Shown here one piece after another: positions 53,433 through 61,138 of a stretch of DNA of 64,000 nt. The stretch comes from Bacteroidota bacterium. Lineage in GTDB: Bacteria > Bacteroidota > Bacteroidia > Flavobacteriales > Weeksellaceae. The notes under the pieces are model-generated. The model saw only the letters and a list, made by a program, of their open reading frames with translations, was not told where the DNA came from and ran no database searches. How positions within the stretch are numbered: the stretch's first letter is position 1; each line of letters starts with the position of its first letter. A program made the translations under genes and the position numbers. The stretch covers positions 1 through 64,000 of the forward strand of contig JAFDZI010000005.1 in NCBI GenBank assembly GCA_018266955.1, given 5' to 3'.

Positions 53433-54197
53433 TTATTTATACGCTTTGTTGTTCACATTGATGAAATAAAATCGATTTCCATCTTTTGATACTTCAAATA
53501 AATGACCTAATTTCCAACTGTAGTTTCTCTTAATATCCACATATTCAAAGGGGATAATGATTTGATTATTCGTGTCGATTACGCCAAACCTATTATTTTT
53601 GGATGCAATTAACAAGGGAGCATCAATATTTTTTCCTTCCAAGACATGGATGAATTCGTACTGAGGATGGATTTTGAAGAGTTGTTTTTCTTCATCTTCG
53701 GTATATTGTTCGTATTCAATTAATCCAAATTGATTGTGGTATTTATATACCAAGTACTTTTGTTTCACATAATTGTTGGTGCATTTTCCTAGGTCGGCAT
53801 CATTGTATTGATAGACCTTTTTGCCTTTACGATCAATTCGATAATCTTTTCCGTTTTCCTGTACTGAAGCGTAGTCAGAACTTCCGAAAATTTTAACATC
53901 TTCATTGTTGGCATTCATAAGCCTACAATCTTCAGCAAAAAAACAAACATTATTGTATTGTGGAGGTATGGCAATGGTTCCTTCAGGTGTTTTGAAACCA
54001 TATTTTCCTTTCAGGTGAAAAGGAATAAGGGTGGCTACAGGGAAATTCTCTAGGCTATAGAGATTTGCCCCACTCGTGGTGGTTAAATTGTTTTTCATCA
54101 TTTTTGTGTTGGCTTCATCTATCTTCTCGCCTATGGTTAGTTGAGCAAAAGATAAAGCACTGATAACCACCATTGCTAACGAACAATATTTTTTCAT
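53433..54197 (-). CDS. Exported WG-like repeat protein
   Basis: This 254-residue protein has a signal peptide (MKKYCSLAMVVISALSFAQ) and at least three WG-type beta repeats: KYGFKTPEGTIAIPPQYNNV, a middle copy around NQFGLIEYEQ, and NRFGVIDTNNQIIIPFEYVD. WG repeats form small beta-propeller- or sheet-like scaffolds in Bacteroidota; no enzyme motif is seen. The start at 54197 follows a -7 box (54219-54226) that excludes the longer frame. Confidence 0.7.
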   Translation of the reverse strand: MKKYCSLAMVVISALSFAQLTIGEKIDEANTKMMKNNLTTTSGANLYSLENFPVATLIPFHLKGKYGFKTPEGTIAIPPQYNNVCFFAEDCRLMNANNEDVKIFGSSDYASVQENGKDYRIDRKGKKVYQYNDADLGKCTNNYVKQKYLVYKYHNQFGLIEYEQYTEDEEKQLFKIHPQYEFIHVLEGKNIDAPLLIASKNNRFGVIDTNNQIIIPFEYVDIKRNYSWKLGHLFEVSKDGNRFYFINVNNKAYK

Positions 54198-54218
54198 TAT
54201 CATGGTTTTTAGTTGATA

Positions 54219-54226
54219 CAAAGGTA
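54219..54226 (-). promoter_or_regulatory. -7 box (TACCTTTG) of the WG-like gene
   Basis: Minus-strand consensus -7 element 21 nt before the ATG at 54197. Confidence 0.5.
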
Positions 54227-54391
54227 GGATATTTTCGGATTACGATTTACTTTTATTTTGACTGAAACTTTTTCAGCATTATTTTCAAAATTATTTGATG
54301 TTGGTTTTTGTGATTTCAAAACTTTTGTAACAGATACTTTTTGGTATTGATGAAATGTCCGATTATATTTTTATAATTTATTAAAAATGTG

Positions 54392-54400
54392 TATTTTCGC
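54392..54400 (+). promoter_or_regulatory. Candidate -7 box (TATTTTCGC) of the ppiD-like gene
   Basis: One base off the TAnnTTTGC consensus, a variant that also occurs in Flavobacteriia, 27 nt before the ATG. Confidence 0.4.
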
Positions 54401-54427
54401 ACACTATATAAAAAACGATATTAGAAA

Positions 54428-56566
54428 ATGGCAGTTTTAACTGAAATTAGAAACAGACCTTGGCTTTTGATGGGGACTATAGTAATTGCTCTTTTGGCAT
54501 TTTTGGTCAATCCAGATAGCATAGAAAAAGTCTTTGGTAAAAATCCGGATGTACTAGGTAAAGTAAATGGGGAAAAAATTACTCGAGAAGAGTATAACGA
54601 CCAGCTCTTTGTTTTGCAACAACAGGCACAGCAACAAGGTCAGCCAACCACTGGACTAGAGGAGCAAGCATGGCAGTTTATGATTCAAAGCAAACTCATA
54701 AAACAAGAATTTGAGAAAATGGGCTTGAAAATGACCGATGAATTATTCTGGTCTATGTTGCCTACTGATCCAATGTTTGCACAAAATCCTTCCAATTTCG
54801 ATGAAAAGGGAAATTTCAAACTTCAAGATATTAAAAAACAAATCGAAGAAGTCAAAAATACAAATCCAGAAGTATATAATGGTTGGTTGAAGACCAGAAA
54901 ATCCATGGAATACAGAATGATGGCGAACTTAGTATTCAACAACCTGAATGCAGGAATTACCACCGGTAAAAAGGAAGCCGAAGAAATGATGAAGCAAAAA
55001 GACAATGTTGCGGATATCGATTTTGTAAAAGTTAGCTATGATGAATATCTGAAAAAAAATCCTATTAAAGTAACCACTGAGGACTTAAAAAATTATTTGG
55101 CTCAGTATCCTTTAAGATATAAAGCAACAGCGAGTAGAAACTTAGGAATTGCATTTTTCCCAGCACAAGCAAGTCCTGCGGATGAGTCTGTTGTGTTAAA
55201 AGAAATGGACAAATTACTTAATGGAGGAACAGAAGCCAGTGGTGGAAAAGAAAATTTCCAAAATACAACCAGCGATTCTTTATTTGTTGAAGTTAATTCG
55301 GATGTTAGGTTCAATCCTAATTATATGAATTCTTCCATGTTGCCAGTGGCAATAAAGGATAAAGTAGCTACTGCCAATGTGGGGCAAATATTTGGTCCTT
55401 ACAAAGAAGCCGGTTACTATGTGCTTTCTAAATTGGTAGGTAAAAAACCATCGGACTCTACTTTGTCTAGCCATATTTTAATTGCTTATAAAGGTGCTGA
55501 TAGATCCACAGCCACTCGTACAAAAGAAGAAGCTAAAGCTTTGGCAGATAAAATCTTAGCCGATGTAAAGGCCAATCCTGCCAAATTTGAAGAGGATATG
55601 AAACAATCCGACGAGCCTAATGCCGTAGAAAGAAAAGGAAGTGTGGGTTGGACAACGCCAGAATCTCCTTTTGCACCAGGGTATCTAGCTTTCTTAGCAC
55701 AAAATGCCAAAGGTACTTATGGTTTGGCTGAAACTTCTTTCGGGTATCACATCATCCATATCGATGATAAAAAATCCGGATCTATGGGGTACAAAATAGC
55801 CAATGTTGCCAAACTTATTAAACCTTCTGAGCAAACAGAAAGCGAAATTGATAAAAAAGCAAGAAGATTTATTCAGCAAGTACAAGGAAAATCGTTCAAT
55901 GATTTTGAGAACCTTGCCAAAAAAGGAAATTATAATTTCTTAAATCCTAAATCGGTGAAAAGATTTGATGGAGCCATTCCAGGCTTAGGTACCGATAAAG
56001 ATACTGAAATTATGGCTTGGGCTTATGATAAAAACAGAAAAGTAGGCGATACTGAATTCTTTACTGTAGATGGTACTGGAGATAGAATAGTAGTGATGCT
56101 TAAAGCGATACAAGAACCAGGAACAACCGATCCTGAAAGTGTTAGAGATCAAATTGAACCCATCGTGAAAAACCAATTGGCAGCAAAAATAATCGCTGAA
56201 AAATTGAAGTCTGTTAACTCTTTAGATCAAGTGGCTAAAATGTTTGCAACTTCACAACAAAATGCACAAGTTAACTTGATTAATCCACAAATTGGAGGTG
56301 TTATTGAAGCTAAAGTAGCTGGTGCAGCCTTCGGAATTGCCAAGGGAAAAGTGTCCCAAGCGATTGAGGGAAATACGGGTGTTTATGTATTGGTGAAAAA
56401 ATCAGAAACCCTGAACAAACAACCAGGAGATTTGAAACAAATGACCCAATCTATTACGCAACAAAACGCTCAGTTCTTTGGACAAGGCTTTATGAAGAGC
56501 TTACAAGACAATGCAAAAATTGATGATTACAGAATAGAAATCTGGGGCAAAACCGGACAACAATAA
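54428..56566 (+). CDS. PpiD/SurA-like periplasmic peptidyl-prolyl isomerase
   Basis: This 712-residue protein has a short cytoplasmic N-terminus, a single membrane anchor (about 13-28, LLMGTIVIALLAFLV), a SurA-N-like chaperone region (about 40-240) and a parvulin (rotamase) domain (about 345-455) with SSHILIAYKGA and GSVGWTTPESPFAPGY. A second, weaker parvulin-like region follows (about 470-600). It assists folding of outer-membrane and exported proteins. A terminator shared with the convergent xre gene follows. Confidence 0.9.
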   Translation: MAVLTEIRNRPWLLMGTIVIALLAFLVNPDSIEKVFGKNPDVLGKVNGEKITREEYNDQLFVLQQQAQQQGQPTTGLEEQAWQFMIQSKLIKQEFEKMGLKMTDELFWSMLPTDPMFAQNPSNFDEKGNFKLQDIKKQIEEVKNTNPEVYNGWLKTRKSMEYRMMANLVFNNLNAGITTGKKEAEEMMKQKDNVADIDFVKVSYDEYLKKNPIKVTTEDLKNYLAQYPLRYKATASRNLGIAFFPAQASPADESVVLKEMDKLLNGGTEASGGKENFQNTTSDSLFVEVNSDVRFNPNYMNSSMLPVAIKDKVATANVGQIFGPYKEAGYYVLSKLVGKKPSDSTLSSHILIAYKGADRSTATRTKEEAKALADKILADVKANPAKFEEDMKQSDEPNAVERKGSVGWTTPESPFAPGYLAFLAQNAKGTYGLAETSFGYHIIHIDDKKSGSMGYKIANVAKLIKPSEQTESEIDKKARRFIQQVQGKSFNDFENLAKKGNYNFLNPKSVKRFDGAIPGLGTDKDTEIMAWAYDKNRKVGDTEFFTVDGTGDRIVVMLKAIQEPGTTDPESVRDQIEPIVKNQLAAKIIAEKLKSVNSLDQVAKMFATSQQNAQVNLINPQIGGVIEAKVAGAAFGIAKGKVSQAIEGNTGVYVLVKKSETLNKQPGDLKQMTQSITQQNAQFFGQGFMKSLQDNAKIDDYRIEIWGKTGQQ

Positions 56567-56592
56567 TTTTTTAATTCATCACATTTTTATAT

Positions 56593-56623
56593 AAAACTGA
56601 CTCCATTCTGGGGTCAGTTTTTT
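56593..56623. terminator. Bidirectional terminator between ppiD-like gene and xre gene
   Basis: The 12-bp stem AAAACTGACTCC / GGGGTCAGTTTT (one G-U pair on each strand or mismatch-free reading) is flanked by A and T runs. Confidence 0.85.
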
Positions 56624-56945
56624 ATGATATGTTCTTTGGATTGAATATTCTTAGTACTTCGTTCATCATTTTTTTATCAGATACTAACATTACCATTATG
56701 CTGTTGTTAATGGTACTTTCATTAAATATTTGATGAATATTGGTGTCTTTAGATGTTTCAAACAAATCCTGAATATTTACTCCTAATTTTTCAGCGAGTA
56801 ATGGAATAAATTCAGATTTAACATCTGAAATTTCATTTTCCCAGTTAATGTATGTCTTTCTATCAACACCAACAAAATCTGCAAGTTCTTGTTGAGAAAT
56901 TTGTGCTTTTGTTCTAAGAATTCTTAATTTTTTTCCAACTATCAT
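56622..56945 (-). CDS. XRE-family helix-turn-helix regulator
   Basis: This 107-residue protein has an HTH_3 domain (about 3-58, LRILRTKAQISQQELADFVG then DRKTYINWEN) and a short C-terminal helical part (about 60-107) for dimerisation or ligand sensing. It is divergent from the six-cysteine/GLPGLI operon, with 128 nt between the two starts. A perfect 13-bp palindrome lies over its own -33 element, so autorepression and control of the divergent operon are likely. The start at 56945 is preferred: the longer frame begins beyond the -7 box. Confidence 0.8.
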   Translation of the reverse strand: MIVGKKLRILRTKAQISQQELADFVGVDRKTYINWENEISDVKSEFIPLLAEKLGVNIQDLFETSKDTNIHQIFNESTINNSIMVMLVSDKKMMNEVLRIFNPKNIS

Positions 56946-56959
56946 TTTTATTATTTTTA

Positions 56960-57001
56960 CAAAAATAGTAAAAATGTACAATTATTGCCACAAACTTTGT
57001 G
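56960..57001 (-). promoter_or_regulatory. xre promoter with overlapping 13-bp palindrome
   Basis: On the minus strand TTTG (56991-56994) and TATTTTTG (56960-56967) are spaced by 23 nt. The perfect palindrome CACAAACTTTGTG (56989-57001) covers the -33 element, as an autoregulator site would. Confidence 0.6.
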
Positions 57002-57035
57002 TAATAAATTCTGTTATGATTAATATAACTTCTTC

Positions 57036-57043
57036 TAAATTTG
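57036..57043 (+). promoter_or_regulatory. -7 box (TAAATTTG) of the six-cysteine/GLPGLI operon
   Basis: Consensus -7 element 30 nt upstream of the first ATG (57074). No -33 TTG at good spacing; an activator may be needed. Confidence 0.5.
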
Positions 57044-57073
57044 TTTTATTAATAATTTAAAAAAAAATATATT

Positions 57074-57559
57074 ATGAAAAAATTAATGCTAGTATTTGTA
57101 TTACTAATTTCGGTATTTTGTTTATCGAATGATAAGGTAACTGTATTCTCTGACTCGAGTTTCAAAGAAATGAAAATTAATAAAAAAGACATTTCTAAAA
57201 CTCTTAACGGAAAAGAGATGAAATTAAGATTTATTATTGGTCAATCTATAGAGGGTAAAATAACCTCTATTGAAATTGAAAGTCTTGATGGTTCAAAAAA
57301 AGTTAATGAAATTATTAATTTAGAAGAATTTAAATCAGATATTAAGGATTTTATTCATACATTGCGATACGATAATGTACAAAGTACCTATGGTGGTGTT
57401 CCAGTTTCTGTAAAACCAAGTTGTTATGATTCATGTACAAAAAAATGGGATTGTTTCAATAAACCAACTGAGGCTGGAGTTTTTTTATGTGCAGAGGACT
57501 GTTTTATCGAATGTTATTTAATCACTGTTAAACAGAGTACCTCTCTAAATTCTAATTAA
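57074..57559 (+). CDS. Secreted six-cysteine protein (first paralogue)
   Basis: This 161-residue protein has a signal peptide (about 1-18), a Lys/Glu-rich middle part, and a C-terminal cysteine module: Cys117, 121, 127, 139, 143 and 147 with spacing C-x3-C-x5-C-x11-C-x3-C-x3-C and the conserved KPTxxGxxLC. The third gene of the operon has the same module with identical spacing. Six cysteines could make three disulfides or hold metal. I do not recognise a known family. It is first in a three-gene operon and lies 8 nt before the GLPGLI gene. Confidence 0.65.
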   Translation: MKKLMLVFVLLISVFCLSNDKVTVFSDSSFKEMKINKKDISKTLNGKEMKLRFIIGQSIEGKITSIEIESLDGSKKVNEIINLEEFKSDIKDFIHTLRYDNVQSTYGGVPVSVKPSCYDSCTKKWDCFNKPTEAGVFLCAEDCFIECYLITVKQSTSLNSN

Positions 57560-57567
57560 TTTGTTTT

Positions 57568-58395
57568 ATGAAAACCCTCTTTTCATTTTTCTTTTTCTTT
57601 ACATTGCTAAATCTCATTTCAGCTCAAGAAATGACGGTTCAATATGATTATAATAAACAGAGAAACATAGAAGATACTCTCAGAACCAAAGAAATAGTTT
57701 TTTTGAAAATAAATGGAAAGATGTCTTCTTTTTTTAGCCAAAACGATTATTTGGCAGATTCTATTGTTGCAGCAAACGATAAAAACAATGTTCGTACTTC
57801 TTTTAGAAACCTACCGGAAAGTGATTTGGGCTATCATATCGACAAAGATCTTGCTAACCAAAAAGTAACTTATTTTTCTGATGATTTTTTGGATCAACAA
57901 TTTTCCTATGAAGAGAAACCTAATTTTAAATGGAAAATTACCAATACAAAGAAAAATATTCTCGGATATGAGGCTGTTTTGGCAACCACCAACTATGCTG
58001 GTAGAGATTATGAGGCGTATTTTACCGATAAAATCCCTGTGCAAGATGGTCCCTATAAGTTTTGTGGTTTGCCAGGTTTGATATTGGAAATTTCGGACAC
58101 TCAAAAAAAGCATATTTTCAAAGTCATTGGTATATCAAATAAAAAAAACGACATACAACTGGATATGAATAACAGAAAATACATCATGGTCACAAAACCA
58201 AAATATGTAGAAGTAAGGAAAAATTACGAGGCCAACCCTATGAAAAGAATGTTCGAATTGATGAATTCTACCCAGATATATGAAAGAGTAGATCCCAATG
58301 GCAATGTAGTTGATTTAAAAAAAATGAACTTCCAATTACAAAAGCAATTTCAAGAAGAATTTAAAAGAAAAAACAACATCGAAATACAAAATTAA
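57568..58395 (+). CDS. GLPGLI family protein
   Basis: This 275-residue exported protein has a signal peptide (about 1-20) and the family motif CGLPGLI at 166-172 after FTDKIPVQDGPYKF. The family (TIGR01200) is confined to Bacteroidota, and no function has been shown that I know of. The N-terminal half (about 21-115) and the C-terminal basic tail (QLQKQFQEEFKRKN) fit the family. It lies between two six-cysteine paralogues with 8 and 6 nt gaps, so the three proteins probably act together outside the inner membrane. Confidence 0.88.
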   Translation: MKTLFSFFFFFTLLNLISAQEMTVQYDYNKQRNIEDTLRTKEIVFLKINGKMSSFFSQNDYLADSIVAANDKNNVRTSFRNLPESDLGYHIDKDLANQKVTYFSDDFLDQQFSYEEKPNFKWKITNTKKNILGYEAVLATTNYAGRDYEAYFTDKIPVQDGPYKFCGLPGLILEISDTQKKHIFKVIGISNKKNDIQLDMNNRKYIMVTKPKYVEVRKNYEANPMKRMFELMNSTQIYERVDPNGNVVDLKKMNFQLQKQFQEEFKRKNNIEIQN

Positions 58396-58401
58396 AAAGT
58401 C

Positions 58402-58962
58402 ATGAGAAAAAATTTATTAGTAAAACTATTGTTCATTGTAACATTGTTTACCATTCAACCAATATTGGCAAATATTCATTTAGATCCAATTCACAATTCA
58501 GATTATTACAAAGATTTTCGTAAGAATGAATCCCCCAAAGGCATAGTATTTAAAGAATTGGTAGGCGTCCATACGGTTTTACCAAAAAATACTGACGATT
58601 ATACCATTTATAAAAAAGACAGCCAAGGGAACGGTTATTATTTTAAAGTTTTGGTTCATCCTGTTACTCAAATGCCAATTGCAACCTCTTTTGCTGCGGA
58701 AAACAAGGAAATTAGTAAAGAAACAACTTTAGTTTTAATTAGTGCCAGCAAAGAACTTCTTGGTAAAGATAGTAAGGTAGAATACACAACAGATGAGGGT
58801 GGTCCTATTTTTTCGGAAGCGGCAACGAAATGTGTCATCCGTTGCAACCGAGAAAGTGGCTGTTATGACAAGCCAACGAATCTTGGAGCATTATTATGTA
58901 GTTTGAATTGCAATTTAGAATGTGATAAGAAAACCAAAACAATATCCCAAAGTGTAAACTAA
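58402..58962 (+). CDS. Secreted six-cysteine protein (second paralogue)
   Basis: This 186-residue protein has a signal peptide (about 1-24), then a different N-terminal part from the first paralogue, and a C-terminal module with Cys144, 148, 154, 166, 170 and 174. The spacing is identical to the other copy (x3, x5, x11, x3, x3), and KPTNLGALLC matches KPTEAGVFLC. N-terminal parts share little, so the cysteine module seems to be the conserved business end. It is the last gene of the operon and is followed by a hairpin terminator. Confidence 0.65.
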   Translation: MRKNLLVKLLFIVTLFTIQPILANIHLDPIHNSDYYKDFRKNESPKGIVFKELVGVHTVLPKNTDDYTIYKKDSQGNGYYFKVLVHPVTQMPIATSFAAENKEISKETTLVLISASKELLGKDSKVEYTTDEGGPIFSEAATKCVIRCNRESGCYDKPTNLGALLCSLNCNLECDKKTKTISQSVN

Positions 58963-58985
58963 ATATTGTTTCTTAGGTATAAAAC

Positions 58986-59018
58986 CAAAACTGACACCTC
59001 GTAAGGAGTCAGTTTTTT
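58986..59018. terminator. Bidirectional terminator between the cassette and the TPR regulator
   Basis: The stem AACTGACACCT / AGGAGTCAGTT (one mismatch, 4-nt loop) is followed by T runs on the plus strand and has an A run on the other side. Confidence 0.8.
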
Positions 59019-60709
59019 TATGGGTTTTCATTGGCAAATAAGGACTCGTATTTTTGTCCTAGCTTTTTCTTAAGTCTTTGTTTGGCTTTCTTTATAGCCT
59101 CAGTACTTATTCCTAATAAGTGAGTAATTTCTATAGGAGGAATGCCTAGTTTGAGCAAAATAATAAGCCGCATATTGGATTCGGTAAGTTCATCAAAATT
59201 TTCGGTTAAATAGCTGTAGTATTCAGGATATGCCAAGATGAAAGTGTCTTTAAATTTAAACCAATTTTCGTCCGTCATCAAGTGGGAGTCCAGCATATTC
59301 CTTACATCCGCTATTTTTTCAATATTTTTTACTGATTTTGATTTTTCCAATTGCAATAATTCCGCATTCAGTTTTTCAATTTGTTGGTTTTTCTCTTTTA
59401 GATATTGCTTATAAGAATCTATAGAATGTTGTGTTTCTTTGAGCTTATTTTCGGATTTTATTTTTTCAATTTCAGAGTGTAACATCCAATTTTGGTGTTC
59501 CGCTTTTTCCGCTTTTAACTTTTTATTGATGGCTTGCAGTAAAAGAACTCCCCCTATGATTGAAAATAATAATAAAGCGATAAGGAAATTATTTTTGTAT
59601 TGGCTAACTTTTATTTTTGCCTCCTCTTTTTCCTTTTCATGGTTAATTGCTGCAATCTGTGCGTTGTATTTTGCATATTCTATCGTTTCGGGACCATCAT
59701 AATTTTTTAAAATTTTTTCCAGGTGGTCTATTTTTCTACGCCAAGTAATTTCTTGTTCAATATCATTTTTTAGAATAGCAATCGGTGTTAGAATTTTTAA
59801 AATTTCTAACTCCGAAGATTTGTAAGTGTCCTTACTCAAAGCTATGTTATAAGCTTCTTTTAGGATTTTTTCGGCTTGCTCAGGGTTGTTTTGCTGCCAA
59901 TAGATTTTACCTAATGCAATTTGCGCAAACATTTGGTTTTGGAGGGCATTTTCCTTTTTTGAAAATTCAATGTCCTTCAATAATAAGCCAATCGCTTTAT
60001 TGCCTTGTTTTAGTTCCCAATAGAGAAGCGCTTGGTTGCCATAGATTTTTGCAATTCTTATAGTATCACGCTGCCTTTCTGCAATTTCGAGCGCTTGAGA
60101 GAAGTGTTTTTCTGCTTCTTTATAGTTTTTAAGCCTTAGATGCCCTATTCCTATATTGTCATACAAGGCTGCAAGCAAGTTTTGATCCATAGTATTTTTT
60201 ACTGATTGTTTAAGAAAATGTATGGATTTTTGATGTTGTTGGATGGTGGAAAGGTAATAGCCAATAAATCTGAAACTCTCTTCAGGGTGAATGAGGTCTT
60301 CTTCGGGGATTTTATTAATCTCATCACTCAAACGAATGACAATGGGTAAAGATTGTGGCATGTTTCTGAACTGATAAAGATATTGTGCATACTGTACCTG
60401 TAGCCAAATTTTCAGGTGTTCATAGTTCTGTTCTTCTGCCCAACGGATGGCTTTCTCAAATTTTTCTTTCGATTGTTTGTTTTCTTTTTCGTTTTGGTTA
60501 TGGATGATTTTTAGAATTTCATCAATGCATTGTTTTTCCTTTTGAGATAATGATTGTCCAATTTCTATCTTTTGGGTAATTGTTTTAGCATCTATATACT
60601 TTTCATATCGTTTAGAATTGTCATTCGATCGGCATTGTATGATAAAGAATAAATAAAAAAGAACAGAAATAAAATGGGAAAATTTAATCGTAGGATCGTT
60701 TTGTTTCAT
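59018..60709 (-). CDS. Membrane-anchored TPR protein with C-terminal LuxR-like HTH
   Basis: This 563-residue protein has an N-terminal signal or lipid-anchor stretch (FFIIQC, Cys near 26), a TPR array (about 60-330, e.g. AALYDNIGIGHLRLKNYKEA and AKIYGNQALLYWELKQGNKA), one membrane helix (about 375-392), a coiled coil (about 400-465) and a C-terminal HTH (about 505-560, LGIPPIEITHLLGISTEAIK). So TPRs face the periplasm and the DNA-binding domain the cytoplasm: a one-component transmembrane regulator common in Flavobacteriia. It is convergent with the six-cysteine operon and may control it. The ligand is unknown. Confidence 0.8.
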   Translation of the reverse strand: MKQNDPTIKFSHFISVLFYLFFIIQCRSNDNSKRYEKYIDAKTITQKIEIGQSLSQKEKQCIDEILKIIHNQNEKENKQSKEKFEKAIRWAEEQNYEHLKIWLQVQYAQYLYQFRNMPQSLPIVIRLSDEINKIPEEDLIHPEESFRFIGYYLSTIQQHQKSIHFLKQSVKNTMDQNLLAALYDNIGIGHLRLKNYKEAEKHFSQALEIAERQRDTIRIAKIYGNQALLYWELKQGNKAIGLLLKDIEFSKKENALQNQMFAQIALGKIYWQQNNPEQAEKILKEAYNIALSKDTYKSSELEILKILTPIAILKNDIEQEITWRRKIDHLEKILKNYDGPETIEYAKYNAQIAAINHEKEKEEAKIKVSQYKNNFLIALLLFSIIGGVLLLQAINKKLKAEKAEHQNWMLHSEIEKIKSENKLKETQHSIDSYKQYLKEKNQQIEKLNAELLQLEKSKSVKNIEKIADVRNMLDSHLMTDENWFKFKDTFILAYPEYYSYLTENFDELTESNMRLIILLKLGIPPIEITHLLGISTEAIKKAKQRLKKKLGQKYESLFANENP

Positions 60710-60831
60710 GTTTTTAGTTTATTTAATCGTTAGGTAAAAATACATTTTATTTTTTTTATCCAAATAAAATATTGTTAAATGTCAGAAAATCAATAAAATA
60801 AAAAATGTCCCCATGTTGTCCCTTCGTTTTC

Positions 60832-60863
60832 TTGTGTTTTTTATGATTCAAAACATACATTTG
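60832..60863 (+). promoter_or_regulatory. Promoter (TTG-N21-TACATTTG) of the candidate small RNA
   Basis: A -33 TTG (60832-60834) and a -7 box TACATTTG (60856-60863) at 21-nt spacing match the Bacteroidota consensus. No open reading frame follows on the plus strand, while a terminator-like hairpin lies 90 nt downstream. Confidence 0.6.
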
Positions 60864-60983
60864 TAATCGAAAACTAATAACCATTACTTCAATTATTGCA
60901 ACATTTTAAAAAGCAACAACACAAATGATGAATTTTGTTGCAATAAAAACCAAGGAACAACCCCGCTGTTGTTTCTTTTTTTG
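60864..60983 (+). ncRNA. Candidate structured small RNA or leader
   Basis: Between the promoter at 60832-60863 and the hairpin at 60954-60983 the sequence holds a perfect 10-bp repeat TTATTGCAAC (60893-60902) / GTTGCAATAA (60937-60946). A competing stem GCAACAA (60913-60919) / TTGTTGC (60935-60941) shares the same right arm. I know no RNA family that matches (not tmRNA, SRP or RNase P RNA by their core motifs). It would be about 115 nt. Alternatives are a leader of mlaD or DNA-level operator repeats. Confidence 0.45.
60954..60983 (+). terminator. Intrinsic-terminator-like hairpin
   Basis: The 8-bp stem GGAACAAC / GTTGTTTC (one G-U pair, loop CCCGCT) is followed by seven T residues. Its left arm with one more base also pairs perfectly with GGTTGTTCC at 61053-61061. 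Confidence 0.65.
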
Positions 60984-61005
60984 TTTTTACATGAAGGATT
61001 GTAAG

Positions 61006-61093
61006 GAAATAGTCATCAAAGTTCAAGGTCATTTTCATCATATAAAGCAATAGGTTGTTCCAACTTCGTGGGGGTTCTTATTTTGACTATTTC
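61006..61093. repeat. Inverted repeat GAAATAGTCA / TGACTATTTC around the mlaD -33 region
   Basis: The perfect 10-bp arms (61006-61015 and 61084-61093) enclose 68 nt. The right arm overlaps the candidate -33 TTG of mlaD (61083-61085). Confidence 0.6.
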
Positions 61094-61118
61094 TAAATTC
61101 TAAAATCTGTATATTTGC
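61083..61118 (+). promoter_or_regulatory. mlaD promoter (TTG ... TATATTTGC)
   Basis: The -7 box TATATTTGC (61110-61118) is an exact extended match; a TTG lies 24 nt upstream at 61083-61085. It places the start of transcription after 61118 and thus excludes the in-frame TTG at 61115 as a start codon. Confidence 0.6.
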
Positions 61119-61138
61119 GAATTATAAAATTTAAAAGA

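Noticed and set aside
60889-61041. 50-codon minus-strand frame ending in a Cys-rich stretch (LCCCFLKCCNN), looking like a peptide precursor
   Set aside because: It runs through all the inverted repeats, has no visible ribosome site, and a frame of this length is expected by chance in AT-rich sequence.
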